Positions 26,369-34,230 of a DNA stretch of 63,648 nucleotides are shown piece by piece. The position numbers and the translations under genes are program-made. Source of the stretch: Ilumatobacteraceae bacterium (GTDB taxonomy: Bacteria; Actinomycetota; Acidimicrobiia; Acidimicrobiales; Ilumatobacteraceae); assembly GCA_025463305.1 (NCBI GenBank), contig JAOBWK010000048.1:1-63648 (forward strand), given 5' to 3'. Every line of letters begins with the position of its first letter. The first letter of the stretch is position 1. The notes under the pieces were generated by a model, which worked only from the letters and a program-made list of their open reading frames with translations, was not told the DNA's origin and searched no databases.

Positions 26369-26416
26369 GCCTCCCACATCCATCGCCTCCCACATCCATC
26401 GCCTCCCACATCCATC
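26369..26416 (+). repeat. Three perfect copies of a 16-bp unit before potD
   Basis: GCCTCCCACATCCATC occurs at 26369-26384, 26385-26400 and 26401-26416, directly followed by the AAGGAG ribosome site at 26417-26422 of the potD start. The copies are identical, so the array arose recently. It lies in the untranslated spacer between potA and potD. Confidence 0.95.
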
Positions 26417-26427
26417 AAGGAGAACCC

Positions 26428-27729
26428 ATGTCATCGTCCCAAGAGCCGGTTCGCATCCTCGCCCCGCACAGCCTCCGCGAGACCCTCTCGCGGCGTGCCT
26501 TGCTGCAGGTCGGTGCGGGTTCGGTCGGCCTCGCCGCACTGCTCGCCGCCTGCGGATCCGACAAGAAGACGAGCAGCGGCTCCACCGCGACGACGGCGTC
26601 GACCGCAGCCACGAGCGGGTCGACGGCCGGCACCACGGCTGCGGGCGGCTCCACCGCCGGCACCACGGCAGCGGGCGGCATCGCCGGCTACAGCGAGGTC
26701 GTGAACAAGTCGAGCGGCACGCTCGCGATGTACACCTGGGGTGACTACAACGATCCGTCGATCGTCGGCGATCTCGCCCAGACCGATCTCGGCATCACGA
26801 TGAAGGTCGACTACTACACGTCGAACGAAGACCTGATCACCAAGCTCTCGACGGCGAACGGCTCGAGTGGCTTCGACGTCGTCGTGCCCACCGGCCCGTA
26901 CATCCCGCAGATGATCCAGAAGGGCCTGCTCGAGAAGTTCGACAAGGACAAGCTGCCCAACCTGGTCAACGTCGATCCGCTGTACCTCGGCCAGGACTGG
27001 GACAAGGGCAACGACTACAGCGTGTGCAAGGACTGGGGCTCCACCGGCTGGATGTGGGACTCCACCAAGGTCAAGGCCGACATCAAGACCTGGAACGACT
27101 TCATCACTGCCGCCACGGGTGAGGCGAGCGGCAACGTCTCGGTGCTCGACACCGGCGCCAACGTGCTCGGCATGTACTGCTGGGCGAACGGCCTCGACTG
27201 GAACACCACCAGCTCCACCGACCTCGACGCCGCCGAGAAGTTCCTCGTCGACACGTTCGCCTCGCACATCAAGGCCTTCGACAGCTACCCGTCGACGAAG
27301 ATCGCCGAGGGCGCGTACACGCTGTCGATGGCGTGGAACGGCGACGCTCGCCAGGCCTACTCGCGCATCTCCGACGCCGGCGGCAACCCCGACGACTGGA
27401 AGTGGGCGCTCGGCACGCCGAACACCGAGCTGTGGATGGACAACTACTGCATCGCTGCCGGCTCGCCGAACCCCGACGCCGCCCACGCCTGGATCAACTG
27501 GCTGCTGACGCCGGAGATCTCGATCAAGGACCTCCAGTACCACGGCTACAACAGTGGCATGAAGGGCATGGAGGCGCTGATCGCCAAGCTGGCGCCGGAC
27601 CTCAAGCTCGGCAACATGATCTTCTTCTCCGACGACCAGGTGAAGACGATGCGCACCCAGAAGATCACCTCGGCGCAGGATCGCATCGCCGACATCTACA
27701 ACAAGATCAAGGCCAAGGCCGGAGGCTGA
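26428..27729 (+). CDS. potD: Polyamine-type substrate-binding lipoprotein
   Basis: A 433-residue extracellular solute-binding protein. The N-terminus has a twin-arginine-like SRRALLQ and a lipobox LLAAC at the end of the hydrophobic stretch, so it is probably exported by Tat and lipidated. A Ser/Thr/Gly/Ala linker of about 50 residues follows. The mature part has LAMYTWGDYNDPSIVGDLA, the PotD/PotF-like opening, and a C-terminal helical lobe. The aromatic residues that hold the amine are not assigned. RBS AAGGAG is five bases before the ATG. The gene sits just after the 16-base tandem array. Confidence 0.9.
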   Translation: MSSSQEPVRILAPHSLRETLSRRALLQVGAGSVGLAALLAACGSDKKTSSGSTATTASTAATSGSTAGTTAAGGSTAGTTAAGGIAGYSEVVNKSSGTLAMYTWGDYNDPSIVGDLAQTDLGITMKVDYYTSNEDLITKLSTANGSSGFDVVVPTGPYIPQMIQKGLLEKFDKDKLPNLVNVDPLYLGQDWDKGNDYSVCKDWGSTGWMWDSTKVKADIKTWNDFITAATGEASGNVSVLDTGANVLGMYCWANGLDWNTTSSTDLDAAEKFLVDTFASHIKAFDSYPSTKIAEGAYTLSMAWNGDARQAYSRISDAGGNPDDWKWALGTPNTELWMDNYCIAAGSPNPDAAHAWINWLLTPEISIKDLQYHGYNSGMKGMEALIAKLAPDLKLGNMIFFSDDQVKTMRTQKITSAQDRIADIYNKIKAKAGG

Positions 27730-27736
27730 CTCGACC

Positions 27737-28675
27737 GTGACCCTGCCCGCTGCGCCCGTCGCGCCGCCGAAGCAGCGAACGCTGCGCGCTCCGAAGTTCC
27801 TGCTCGCAGGCCCTTCCATCATCTGGTACGTGCTGTTCTTCGTCGCGCCGATCGCGTTCATCGTCTACTACTCGTTCGGCACCAAGGACAGCACCAAGCT
27901 CGTCCCGGTGGACATGAGCTCGCCGGGGTTCCACAACTACAGCGAGGCCTTCAGCTCGACCTTCTTCACGACGTTCGAAGCGACGCTCAAGGTCGCCGTG
28001 ATCGCCACCTTGCTGACGGTCGTGATCGGGTTCCCGGTCGCCTACTTCCTGGCGTTCAAGGTGCAGGAGAAGTGGCGGGCGATCCTGCTCGCACTCGTCA
28101 TCGTGCCCAGCTTCACCAGCTTCTTGATCCGCACCGTGGCGTGGCGAATCCCGCTCGCCCCGAACGGCACGTTGTCGAAGTGGCTGCAGGACTGGGGCGT
28201 CATCGGCGGCCCGATCTCGCTGCTCGAGACCCGGACGGCCGTGCAGATCGCGATCGTCTACAACTACCTCGGGTTCATGATCCTGCCGTTGTTCGTGGCG
28301 CTCGACCGGATCGAGGGCGTGCTCCGCGAAGCCAGCAAGGACCTCGGCGCCGGTCGGATCTCGACGTTCATGCGTGTCACGCTGCCCCTCGCCGGCCCCG
28401 GCATCGCCGCCGGCATCCTGCTGACGTTCATCCCGATGTGCGGTGATTACGTGACCGCGACGGTGCTCGGCGGCGCCAAAGGCAACATGATCGGCGCCCT
28501 GATCGACTCGGAGTTCCGCGGCGCGCAGAACTGGCCGCTGGGCTCGGCGATCGCGGTGCTGATGATCCTCGCCGTGCTCGTCATCCTCGCCCTCGGTGGG
28601 GTCCTGGTGGTCGGTGGGCAGTTCGTGCTGAAGCGATTGCGACGCGTCGACCTCGGAGCGAGGACGACGTCATGA
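27737..28675 (+). CDS. potB: Polyamine-type ABC permease, first subunit
   Basis: A 312-residue inner-membrane permease with six helices. The coupling loop that touches the ATPase is EASKDLGAGRISTFMRVTLP. It starts with GTG seven bases after the potD stop and its 3' end overlaps potC (ATGA). Its length is normal for the family. With PotC it forms the pore. Confidence 0.9.
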   Translation: MTLPAAPVAPPKQRTLRAPKFLLAGPSIIWYVLFFVAPIAFIVYYSFGTKDSTKLVPVDMSSPGFHNYSEAFSSTFFTTFEATLKVAVIATLLTVVIGFPVAYFLAFKVQEKWRAILLALVIVPSFTSFLIRTVAWRIPLAPNGTLSKWLQDWGVIGGPISLLETRTAVQIAIVYNYLGFMILPLFVALDRIEGVLREASKDLGAGRISTFMRVTLPLAGPGIAAGILLTFIPMCGDYVTATVLGGAKGNMIGALIDSEFRGAQNWPLGSAIAVLMILAVLVILALGGVLVVGGQFVLKRLRRVDLGARTTS

Positions 28676-29787
28676 CGGCCGCGACCGTTGCCGGACCGGT
28701 GTCGTCCGTCGTCACCCGGGAGTCGGCGCCCCGCCGGAACCGCAAGAAGCGCGACGTCCTGCGCGTCGTGCTCGGTGTGTGGTGCGGGCTCGTGCTGCTG
28801 TTCTTGTTCATCCCGATCGCTCTGGTCGTGCTGCACTCGTTCAACCGTGGCGGCTCGTTCTCGATCTGGTCCGGTCACACCAGCACCAAGTGGTGGGGAA
28901 CGTTGTTCGATGCGAGCAAGGCGTGGGGCGCGGTCGTCACGATCGTCGTCTTCACCGTGGTCGGCAGCCTCCTCCCGCCGCTGATCCGCAAGACGACCGG
29001 TTGGCAGCGAACGTTCGTGTCCCGCTGGTTCGGTCCGTTCGCTTTTCTGGTGGGGGTCGTGGTCGTTGCCCTGAACACCGACTGGTACCGCAACGTGTTC
29101 AAGGACAAGAACCTCGGCGACGGCCTGCGCAACTCGTTCCTCGCGGCCATCGGTGCCACCATCGTCGCCGTGGTGCTCGGGGGTCTCTCCGGTGTCGCCC
29201 TCGCCCGGCGGCCGGGCTGGTGGACCAAGCCGTTCATGGCGATGGTCTTCCTGATCCTGGTGACGCCGGAGATCATGGACGCCATCGCGCTCGCGGGGTG
29301 GATGCAGCGGTTCACGTTCGGCGTGTTCAAGGCCGGCCGGCTCGGTCTCGACGGTGGGATCTTCCGTCTCTGGGTGGGGGAGTCGTTGTACGCCTCCGCC
29401 GTCGTGACCCTCATCGTCCGGGCTCGCCTCGCGGGCATCGACGACAGCCTCGAGGAAGCCGCGGGCGACCTGGGCGCGTCGCCGAGCCGGGCGTTCCGCC
29501 AGATCACCCTGCCACTCATCTCCTCGGCGCTCGTCGCCGGCGGGTTGCTGTCGTTCACGATCTGCCTCGACAACACCATCATCGCCGAGCAGGTCGCGAC
29601 GGCGGGTTCGACGACCTTCCCGGTGTACGTCATCAGCCAGCTGCGCAGCACGGTCAAACCGTTCGTCGGTTCGGCTGCCGTGGTGCTGTTCGTCGTCACC
29701 ATCGGTGCGCTCGGGTTCGTCGCCACGGTGCTCAAACGCTCGGGCGATTCGTCGTCGCAGATCGCGGCAACGCTCGGCGGTGGGTGA
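28672..29787 (+). CDS. potC: Polyamine-type ABC permease, second subunit, with insert
   Basis: A 371-residue permease; PotC proteins are usually about 260-280 residues. The coupling loop is EEAAGDLGASPSRAFRQITLP. Between the first helix and the conserved core there is an extra segment of about 90 residues with two added hydrophobic stretches (VVTIVVFTVVGSLLPPLI and FAFLVGVVVVALN). The ATG overlaps the potB stop, and the amine oxidase start lies inside its 3' end. The insert could change assembly or add a docking site; its role is unknown. Confidence 0.88.
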   Translation: MTAATVAGPVSSVVTRESAPRRNRKKRDVLRVVLGVWCGLVLLFLFIPIALVVLHSFNRGGSFSIWSGHTSTKWWGTLFDASKAWGAVVTIVVFTVVGSLLPPLIRKTTGWQRTFVSRWFGPFAFLVGVVVVALNTDWYRNVFKDKNLGDGLRNSFLAAIGATIVAVVLGGLSGVALARRPGWWTKPFMAMVFLILVTPEIMDAIALAGWMQRFTFGVFKAGRLGLDGGIFRLWVGESLYASAVVTLIVRARLAGIDDSLEEAAGDLGASPSRAFRQITLPLISSALVAGGLLSFTICLDNTIIAEQVATAGSTTFPVYVISQLRSTVKPFVGSAAVVLFVVTIGALGFVATVLKRSGDSSSQIAATLGGG

Positions 29788-31123
29788 CTCGAAGCCCACG
29801 CACGTCGTCATCGTCGGTGCCGGCCTCGCCGGTCTCACGACGGCAGAGCTGCTCGTCGCCGCCGGGGTCGACGTCGTGGTGCTCGAGGCGGGCTCGCGCG
29901 TCGGTGGCCGCACGTTCACCCGCCGCGACGTGTTCACCGACGATCGCCACGCCGAAGCAGGCGCGGAGTGGATCGACACCGTGCACCACCGGGTCCATCG
30001 CCTGGCCGCGCGGTTCGGGCTGGCGGTGGACCCGGTCACGACGACGTGGACGGCCGTGCGTCGGTGGCTGTACCGCGATGGGCGGCTGCTCGGCCCGGAC
30101 GACCTGCAGGCGATCGATCCCGAGTTCCTGACCGACCTCGATCGGCTGGAGGACTTCGTCGCCGGCATCGTCGCCGGCATCGCCGATCCGGCGCATCCGG
30201 ATCGGCATCCGGACGCGGCTCGCTTCGACGCACTGTCGGTGGCCGACGTCGTCGAGCAGCTCGGCCTCGGCGCGCTCGCGCGGCTGTTCGCGCAGCGGAA
30301 CATGGAGGGCGAGTTCGCCGCCGAGCCGACCGAGGTGTCGGCGCTGTTCATCGCCCAGCAGCGTGCGGTGTATGCCGCTGCGGAGGCCAGTCACGGGCAC
30401 GTGGAGGCGCAGCGGCTGCTCGGCGGTGTCGGTGCGCTGTCCGACGGACTCGCCGCGACGCTGCCCGATGGCGTCGTGCACCTCGCCGAGCCGGCCGTGT
30501 CGATCGCCGTCGTCGACGGCCGTGCCGTCGTCCGCACGGCAGTCGCGACCTACGACGCCGACGCGGTCGTCGTCGCCTGCACGCTGCCGGCGGCTCGTCG
30601 CATCGAGTTCGACCCGCCCCTCGCAGCGGCGGTCGCCGACGCCGTGGCCGGGCTCGGCTACGGCACCGTCACCAAGACCGCGCTGCAGTACCCGAGTCGG
30701 GTGTGGCCGGCCGGCTACGCGACGAGCGCCGGCCCGGTGCAGCGGGTCTACGAGCCGACGGCCGCGATGCCCGGCGACACGGGGATCCTGATGGCGTACA
30801 CGGGCGGCGACGGCGGTCGGGCACTCGGCGCGCTGAGCGAGCTCGAGCGGATGGACGCGATGGAGCGCGGCGAACGAGAGATGTATCCGGACCTCCCGCC
30901 GCGGCTCGGCGGGTTCTCCCAGGCATGGTCGGCCGAGCCATCCTTCGGTGGCAGCTACGCCGTGTACCGGCCGGGCGAGATCGGGCGGTTCTGGTCGGCG
31001 CTGCGCGAACCCGTCGGGTGCATCCACCTCGCCGGCGAGCACACCGCGACCTGGACGGGCTACCTCGAAGGTGCGATCGAGAGCGGCGAGACGGTTGCCG
31101 CACGTCTTCTCGGCACCGACTAG
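29780..31123 (+). CDS. Flavin amine oxidase, putrescine oxidase-like
   Basis: A 447-residue FAD enzyme of the monoamine oxidase family. It begins with the dinucleotide motif VVIVGAGLAGLTTAELL and the VLEAGSRVGGR extension; near the C-terminus AGEHTATWTGYLEGAIESGE closes the FAD site. It should oxidise a primary amine to an aldehyde with hydrogen peroxide. GTG 29780 overlaps the potC end by eight bases, so it is part of the pot operon. Together with the aldehyde dehydrogenase at 20987 it gives a route from putrescine to GABA. Other amines are possible. Confidence 0.87.
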   Translation: MGDSKPTHVVIVGAGLAGLTTAELLVAAGVDVVVLEAGSRVGGRTFTRRDVFTDDRHAEAGAEWIDTVHHRVHRLAARFGLAVDPVTTTWTAVRRWLYRDGRLLGPDDLQAIDPEFLTDLDRLEDFVAGIVAGIADPAHPDRHPDAARFDALSVADVVEQLGLGALARLFAQRNMEGEFAAEPTEVSALFIAQQRAVYAAAEASHGHVEAQRLLGGVGALSDGLAATLPDGVVHLAEPAVSIAVVDGRAVVRTAVATYDADAVVVACTLPAARRIEFDPPLAAAVADAVAGLGYGTVTKTALQYPSRVWPAGYATSAGPVQRVYEPTAAMPGDTGILMAYTGGDGGRALGALSELERMDAMERGEREMYPDLPPRLGGFSQAWSAEPSFGGSYAVYRPGEIGRFWSALREPVGCIHLAGEHTATWTGYLEGAIESGETVAARLLGTD

Positions 31124-31136
31124 CGTCGAACCGATC

Positions 31137-32060
31137 ATGCCGACCAACAACGCACCCCGTGTCGCGCTCGGGCCTTCATCCGCTCCCTCCTGGATGGCAG
31201 ACGCCATCGTCGCCGGCGGCGGTGAAGTGGTCCCCCTCGCCGACGCCGAGGCGCTCGTCTGGAGCGACTCCACGATGGCCGTCGAGCTGGAAGAGGCACT
31301 GTCCGTCGCCGACCACATCCGCTGGGTCCAGTTGCCGTTCGCCGGCGTCGAGCGCGTCGCCCACCTGATGAGCGACGACCGGGTGTGGACGTGCGGCAAG
31401 GGCGTCTACGCCGAGCCGTGCGCCGAGCTGGCACTCACGCTCGCGCTCGCCGGACTGCGCGGCCTCGGAGCGTTCGCCCGAGCCACCGAGTGGACCGAGC
31501 CGCAGGGCCGCAACCTGCTCGGCGCCCGTGTCACCATCCTCGGCGGCGGCGGCATCACCGAGTCGCTGCTGCGCCTGCTCAAGCCGTTCGACTGCCACGT
31601 CACCGTCGTGCGCAACCGGGTGCAGGACATGGACGGCGCCGATGTCGTGGTCGAAGCCGATCGCTACGCCGACTGCCTCCCCGGTGCCGACGTGGTGTTC
31701 CTCGCCCTCCCGCTCACCGCCGACACCGAGGGCATGATCTCGCGCGGCGAGCTGGAGATGATGGAGCCGCACGCGTGGATCATCAACCTCGCCCGCGGCA
31801 AGGTCATCGTCACCGAGGACCTCGTGTGGGCGCTGGAGAACCGCATCATCGGCGGCGCCGGGCTCGACGTCACCGATCCCGAGCCGCTCCCCGCCGGGCA
31901 TCCGCTGTGGTCAATGCCGAACTGCATCATCACGCCCCACGTCGGCAACACCCCGGAGATGGCCGAGCCGCTGCTCGCCGAGCGGATCACCCGCAACGTG
32001 CGGCTGTTCGCGACGGGCGAAGACCTCGTCGGTCCGGTGCACATCGAGCTCGGGTACTGA
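31137..32060 (+). CDS. D-2-hydroxyacid dehydrogenase family protein
   Basis: A 307-residue NAD(P) oxidoreductase. The nucleotide motif reads VTILGGGGITESLL, so the last glycine of GxGxxG is replaced. Catalytic Arg is in NLARGKVI, Glu in DVTDPEPLP and His in ITPHVGNTP. The substrate is unknown; it could reduce a 2-keto acid. It follows the amine oxidase by 13 bases. A TAGCGT hexamer that includes the upstream stop codon lies ten bases before the ATG, so it may also have its own promoter. Confidence 0.85.
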   Translation: MPTNNAPRVALGPSSAPSWMADAIVAGGGEVVPLADAEALVWSDSTMAVELEEALSVADHIRWVQLPFAGVERVAHLMSDDRVWTCGKGVYAEPCAELALTLALAGLRGLGAFARATEWTEPQGRNLLGARVTILGGGGITESLLRLLKPFDCHVTVVRNRVQDMDGADVVVEADRYADCLPGADVVFLALPLTADTEGMISRGELEMMEPHAWIINLARGKVIVTEDLVWALENRIIGGAGLDVTDPEPLPAGHPLWSMPNCIITPHVGNTPEMAEPLLAERITRNVRLFATGEDLVGPVHIELGY

Positions 32061-32066
32061 TCGGTC

Positions 32067-32642
32067 GTGCCGTCGGGTCGGCCCGCCGACGCCGTCACAG
32101 CGCATCTCGACGCGGCCACCATCGTCGGCCTGCTCGCCGACGACCACCGCCGACGCTGCTTCGCGGCGGTCGAGCTCGGTGCCAGCAGCCGTGACGCCGT
32201 GGCCGAGGCGACGTCGTCGACGGTGGCCGACGTCGAACGCTCGCTCGGGCGGCTCGTCGCCGCCGGCCTGATCGTTGCCGGCGATGCCGGGTTCGTCGTG
32301 GCCGGCGGGGCCTTCCAGCACGCAGCCCGCGTGGCCAAGCAACGCCCACCGTCGACCGAGTTCGACGACCAACCCGCCGACGTTCGCAACGTGCTGCGCT
32401 CCTTCGTCACCGACGGCAGGATCACCCAGATCCCGATGGTGGCGGGCAAGCGTCGAGTGGTGCTCGACTGGCTCGCCCAGGGGTTCGAACCGGGCCGTCG
32501 CTACAGCGAGCAGATGGTGAACCTGATGCTCGGCCAGCGCCATCCGGACACTGCGGCGCTGCGCCGCTACCTCGTCGACGAGGGCCTGCTCGACCGCGCC
32601 GACGGGCAGTACTGGCGCTCGGGTGGCACGGCACTTCCGTGA
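32067..32642 (+). CDS. DUF2087 protein with N-terminal winged-helix-like region
   Basis: A 191-residue protein. The C-terminal 85 residues match DUF2087: VLRSFVTDGRITQIP, a basic GKRRVVLDWLAQGFEPG and HPDTAALRRYLVDEGLLDR. The N-terminal 80 residues look like a small helix-turn-helix (VGLLADDHRRRCFAAVELG), so it may bind DNA or RNA. The role is unknown. GTG 32067 lies six bases after the preceding stop codon. Confidence 0.8.
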   Translation: MPSGRPADAVTAHLDAATIVGLLADDHRRRCFAAVELGASSRDAVAEATSSTVADVERSLGRLVAAGLIVAGDAGFVVAGGAFQHAARVAKQRPPSTEFDDQPADVRNVLRSFVTDGRITQIPMVAGKRRVVLDWLAQGFEPGRRYSEQMVNLMLGQRHPDTAALRRYLVDEGLLDRADGQYWRSGGTALP

Positions 32643-32661
32643 GGTCGATCACTAAGGTGAG

Positions 32662-33288
32662 CTGATCGCCGACCACTACGAACGCCTGGGGGTGTCCAGC
32701 TCCGCCACCCGCGAGGAGATCCGCCTCGCCTATCGGCAGCTCGCCCGCCAGCACCATCCCGACACCGTCGGCGACGGCTCGGCGGTGCGGATGGCCCAGA
32801 TCAACGAGGCCTGGCACGTGCTGTCCGATCCCGGTCGACGAGCGATGTACGACGCCCAGTCGCGGGGCAGCTACGCCCAGCGCGCCCAGGCCGCGACGGC
32901 GCGCGAGCACACCGGCTCAGCCGCCACGACGCGCACGGCGACCCGTGTCGCGCCGGCACCGCCACCTCCGCCGCACGCCACACCGGCGCGCTTCCCGTGG
33001 CGGCTGATGCTCGTGCTGGCCGTGCTCGGCATCGCCTTCGTGCTCGTCAACGCCGCGCTCACCAAGCCGTCGACCCCGGCTGTGCCCGACAACCTGATGA
33101 CCGTGGGGTCGTGCGTCGACATCGCCGGCAACGGCGACGCGATCGAGGTGGCCTGCGACGGCAGCAACGACGGCATCGTCGGCGCACTCGTCCCGTTCGA
33201 CGCCCTCTGCCCGCAGGACACCGAGACCCACCGGGATCACCAGGGGATGGGCCTGGTCTGCGTCCGCCTCGCCACCGTCAACCGCTGA
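32662..33288 (+). CDS. J-domain protein with one membrane helix, non-standard start likely
   Basis: A protein of about 208 residues with an N-terminal J domain that would stimulate a DnaK partner. The HPD motif is in RQHHPDTVG. The first helix, DHYERLGVSSSATREEI, is encoded only if translation begins before the first GTG (32692). In frame, after TAA at 32653, the only candidates are CTG 32662 and ATC 32665; TAAGGT at 32653-32658 is spaced six bases from ATC 32665. A membrane helix (LMLVLAVLGIAFVLVNAAL) follows a proline-rich linker, then an extracytoplasmic tail with three cysteines. The start used here, 32662, is a guess. Confidence 0.7.
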   Translation: MIADHYERLGVSSSATREEIRLAYRQLARQHHPDTVGDGSAVRMAQINEAWHVLSDPGRRAMYDAQSRGSYAQRAQAATAREHTGSAATTRTATRVAPAPPPPPHATPARFPWRLMLVLAVLGIAFVLVNAALTKPSTPAVPDNLMTVGSCVDIAGNGDAIEVACDGSNDGIVGALVPFDALCPQDTETHRDHQGMGLVCVRLATVNR

Positions 33289-33318
33289 CGCAATCCGTCG
33301 CACGGCGCGATCCGCCGG

Positions 33319-33346
33319 TTGTCTGTGGCGGACGCACTGGTAGATT
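33319..33346 (+). promoter_or_regulatory. tRNA-Val promoter
   Basis: TTGTCT at 33319-33324 and TAGATT at 33341-33346 are separated by 16 bases. The first tRNA base is at 33360, which fits a short 5' leader. Confidence 0.65.
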
Positions 33347-33359
33347 GCTCAGGCCCTGA

Positions 33360-33435
33360 GGGCGATTAGCTCAGTTGGTAGAGCGCTACGTTCACACCGT
33401 AGAGGTCATCGGTTCGAGACCGGTATCGCCCACCA
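33360..33435 (+). tRNA. tRNA-Val (anticodon CAC)
   Basis: A 76-base cloverleaf with CCA encoded at 33433-33435. The acceptor arm pairs GGGCGAT with ATCGCCC, the D-arm contains AGCTCAGTTGGTAGAGC, the anticodon stem CTACG/CGTAG encloses TTCACAC, and the T-arm is GGTTCGAGACC. The anticodon is CAC, reading GTG valine codons. A long hairpin follows 25 bases later. Confidence 0.98.
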
Positions 33436-33459
33436 CGACGCCGGGTACGGCGCACGGAG

Positions 33460-33501
33460 ACGAGGAACGCCCGCCAGTTTGAACTGGCGGGCGTTCCTCG
33501 T
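33460..33501 (+). terminator. Twenty-pair hairpin after tRNA-Val
   Basis: The arms 33460-33479 and 33482-33501 are exact reverse complements of 20 bases around a two-base centre (TG). It probably ends the tRNA transcript. Only two T bases follow the stem, so it is not a classic T-run terminator. Confidence 0.7.
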
Positions 33502-33585
33502 TACCACACGGTGGTTCTTCCCTGAACCAGTTCGACAAGCTGCCGTCCCCGGCGCTGTCGAGCACATGACACTTACCCGGCACTG

Positions 33586-33609
33586 GGACGCACGAAACCT
33601 CGTGCGTCC
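33586..33609 (-). terminator. Hairpin after the lipoprotein gene
   Basis: GGACGCACGA, loop AACC, TCGTGCGTCC is a perfect ten-pair stem 21 bases beyond the lipoprotein stop on the minus strand. Confidence 0.55.
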
Positions 33610-33630
33610 GCTCCGTACCGGGCGGAGAGA

Positions 33631-34179
33631 TCAGGGAAACGTCACGGATGACACGTAGTACTTGCCGTTCGACTGCTTGGTGACGGCGATGACCATCTTC
33701 GTGCCGTCGGGTGCGGTGAAGGCGTAGGTCCCGCTGGCGGCGTCCGGGACCACGTCGAGGCTGGAGAACTTCTTGGCGACGATCTGCTGGATCTGGTCCG
33801 CCGTGACGGCGTCACCGATGAAGCACTGGTCGTACGTGTCGGCGCCGGAGTAGGCGATCGCGGCGACGAAGGTGGTGGCGACGTTGTCGGGCGTGGCCTG
33901 ACCGCACGCATCGATGCCGGTGCCACCGGTGCCGCCGCCCGATCCCGAGACCGCGGCCGGCGTGGAGGGGCTGGCTCCAGCGCCGACCGCGGTGGTCGCC
34001 TGGGAGGCCGGCGACGACGCCGTGCTGACCGCGACGGCCGACGCGGTGGTCGGGGCCGTGGTGGCCGCAGTGGTTGCAGCGGTGGTGGCGGATGACGACT
34101 TGGCGTCGCTGCTGCAGCCGGCAGCGGCGAGGGCAACGGTGACGAGGAGCACGGACGGGACGATCGGACGAATGCGCAC
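33631..34179 (-). CDS. Small lipoprotein of unknown function
   Basis: A 182-residue exported protein. The N-terminus IRPIVPSVLLVTVALAAAGC is a lipoprotein signal with lipobox AAGC. A Thr/Ala/Ser linker of about 65 residues leads to a folded domain of about 80 residues with two cysteines (DACGQ and YDQCF), which may form a disulfide. I do not recognise the fold; similar secreted lipoproteins with a helical TADQIQQIVAKKF segment occur in actinobacteria. GTG 34179 is chosen over GTG/ATG upstream codons because of the signal peptide and a TACGTT hexamer eight bases upstream. Confidence 0.72.
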   Translation of the reverse strand: MRIRPIVPSVLLVTVALAAAGCSSDAKSSSATTAATTAATTAPTTASAVAVSTASSPASQATTAVGAGASPSTPAAVSGSGGGTGGTGIDACGQATPDNVATTFVAAIAYSGADTYDQCFIGDAVTADQIQQIVAKKFSSLDVVPDAASGTYAFTAPDGTKMVIAVTKQSNGKYYVSSVTFP

Positions 34180-34230
34180 GATCAGGCAACGTACCAGAAA
34201 TATCGTTTGATGACGGACGTCCGAAATCAC

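Noticed and set aside
33392..33583. Open frame of 63 codons on the minus strand
   Set aside because: It runs over the tRNA-Val 3' half and the 20-pair hairpin, so it is not a gene.
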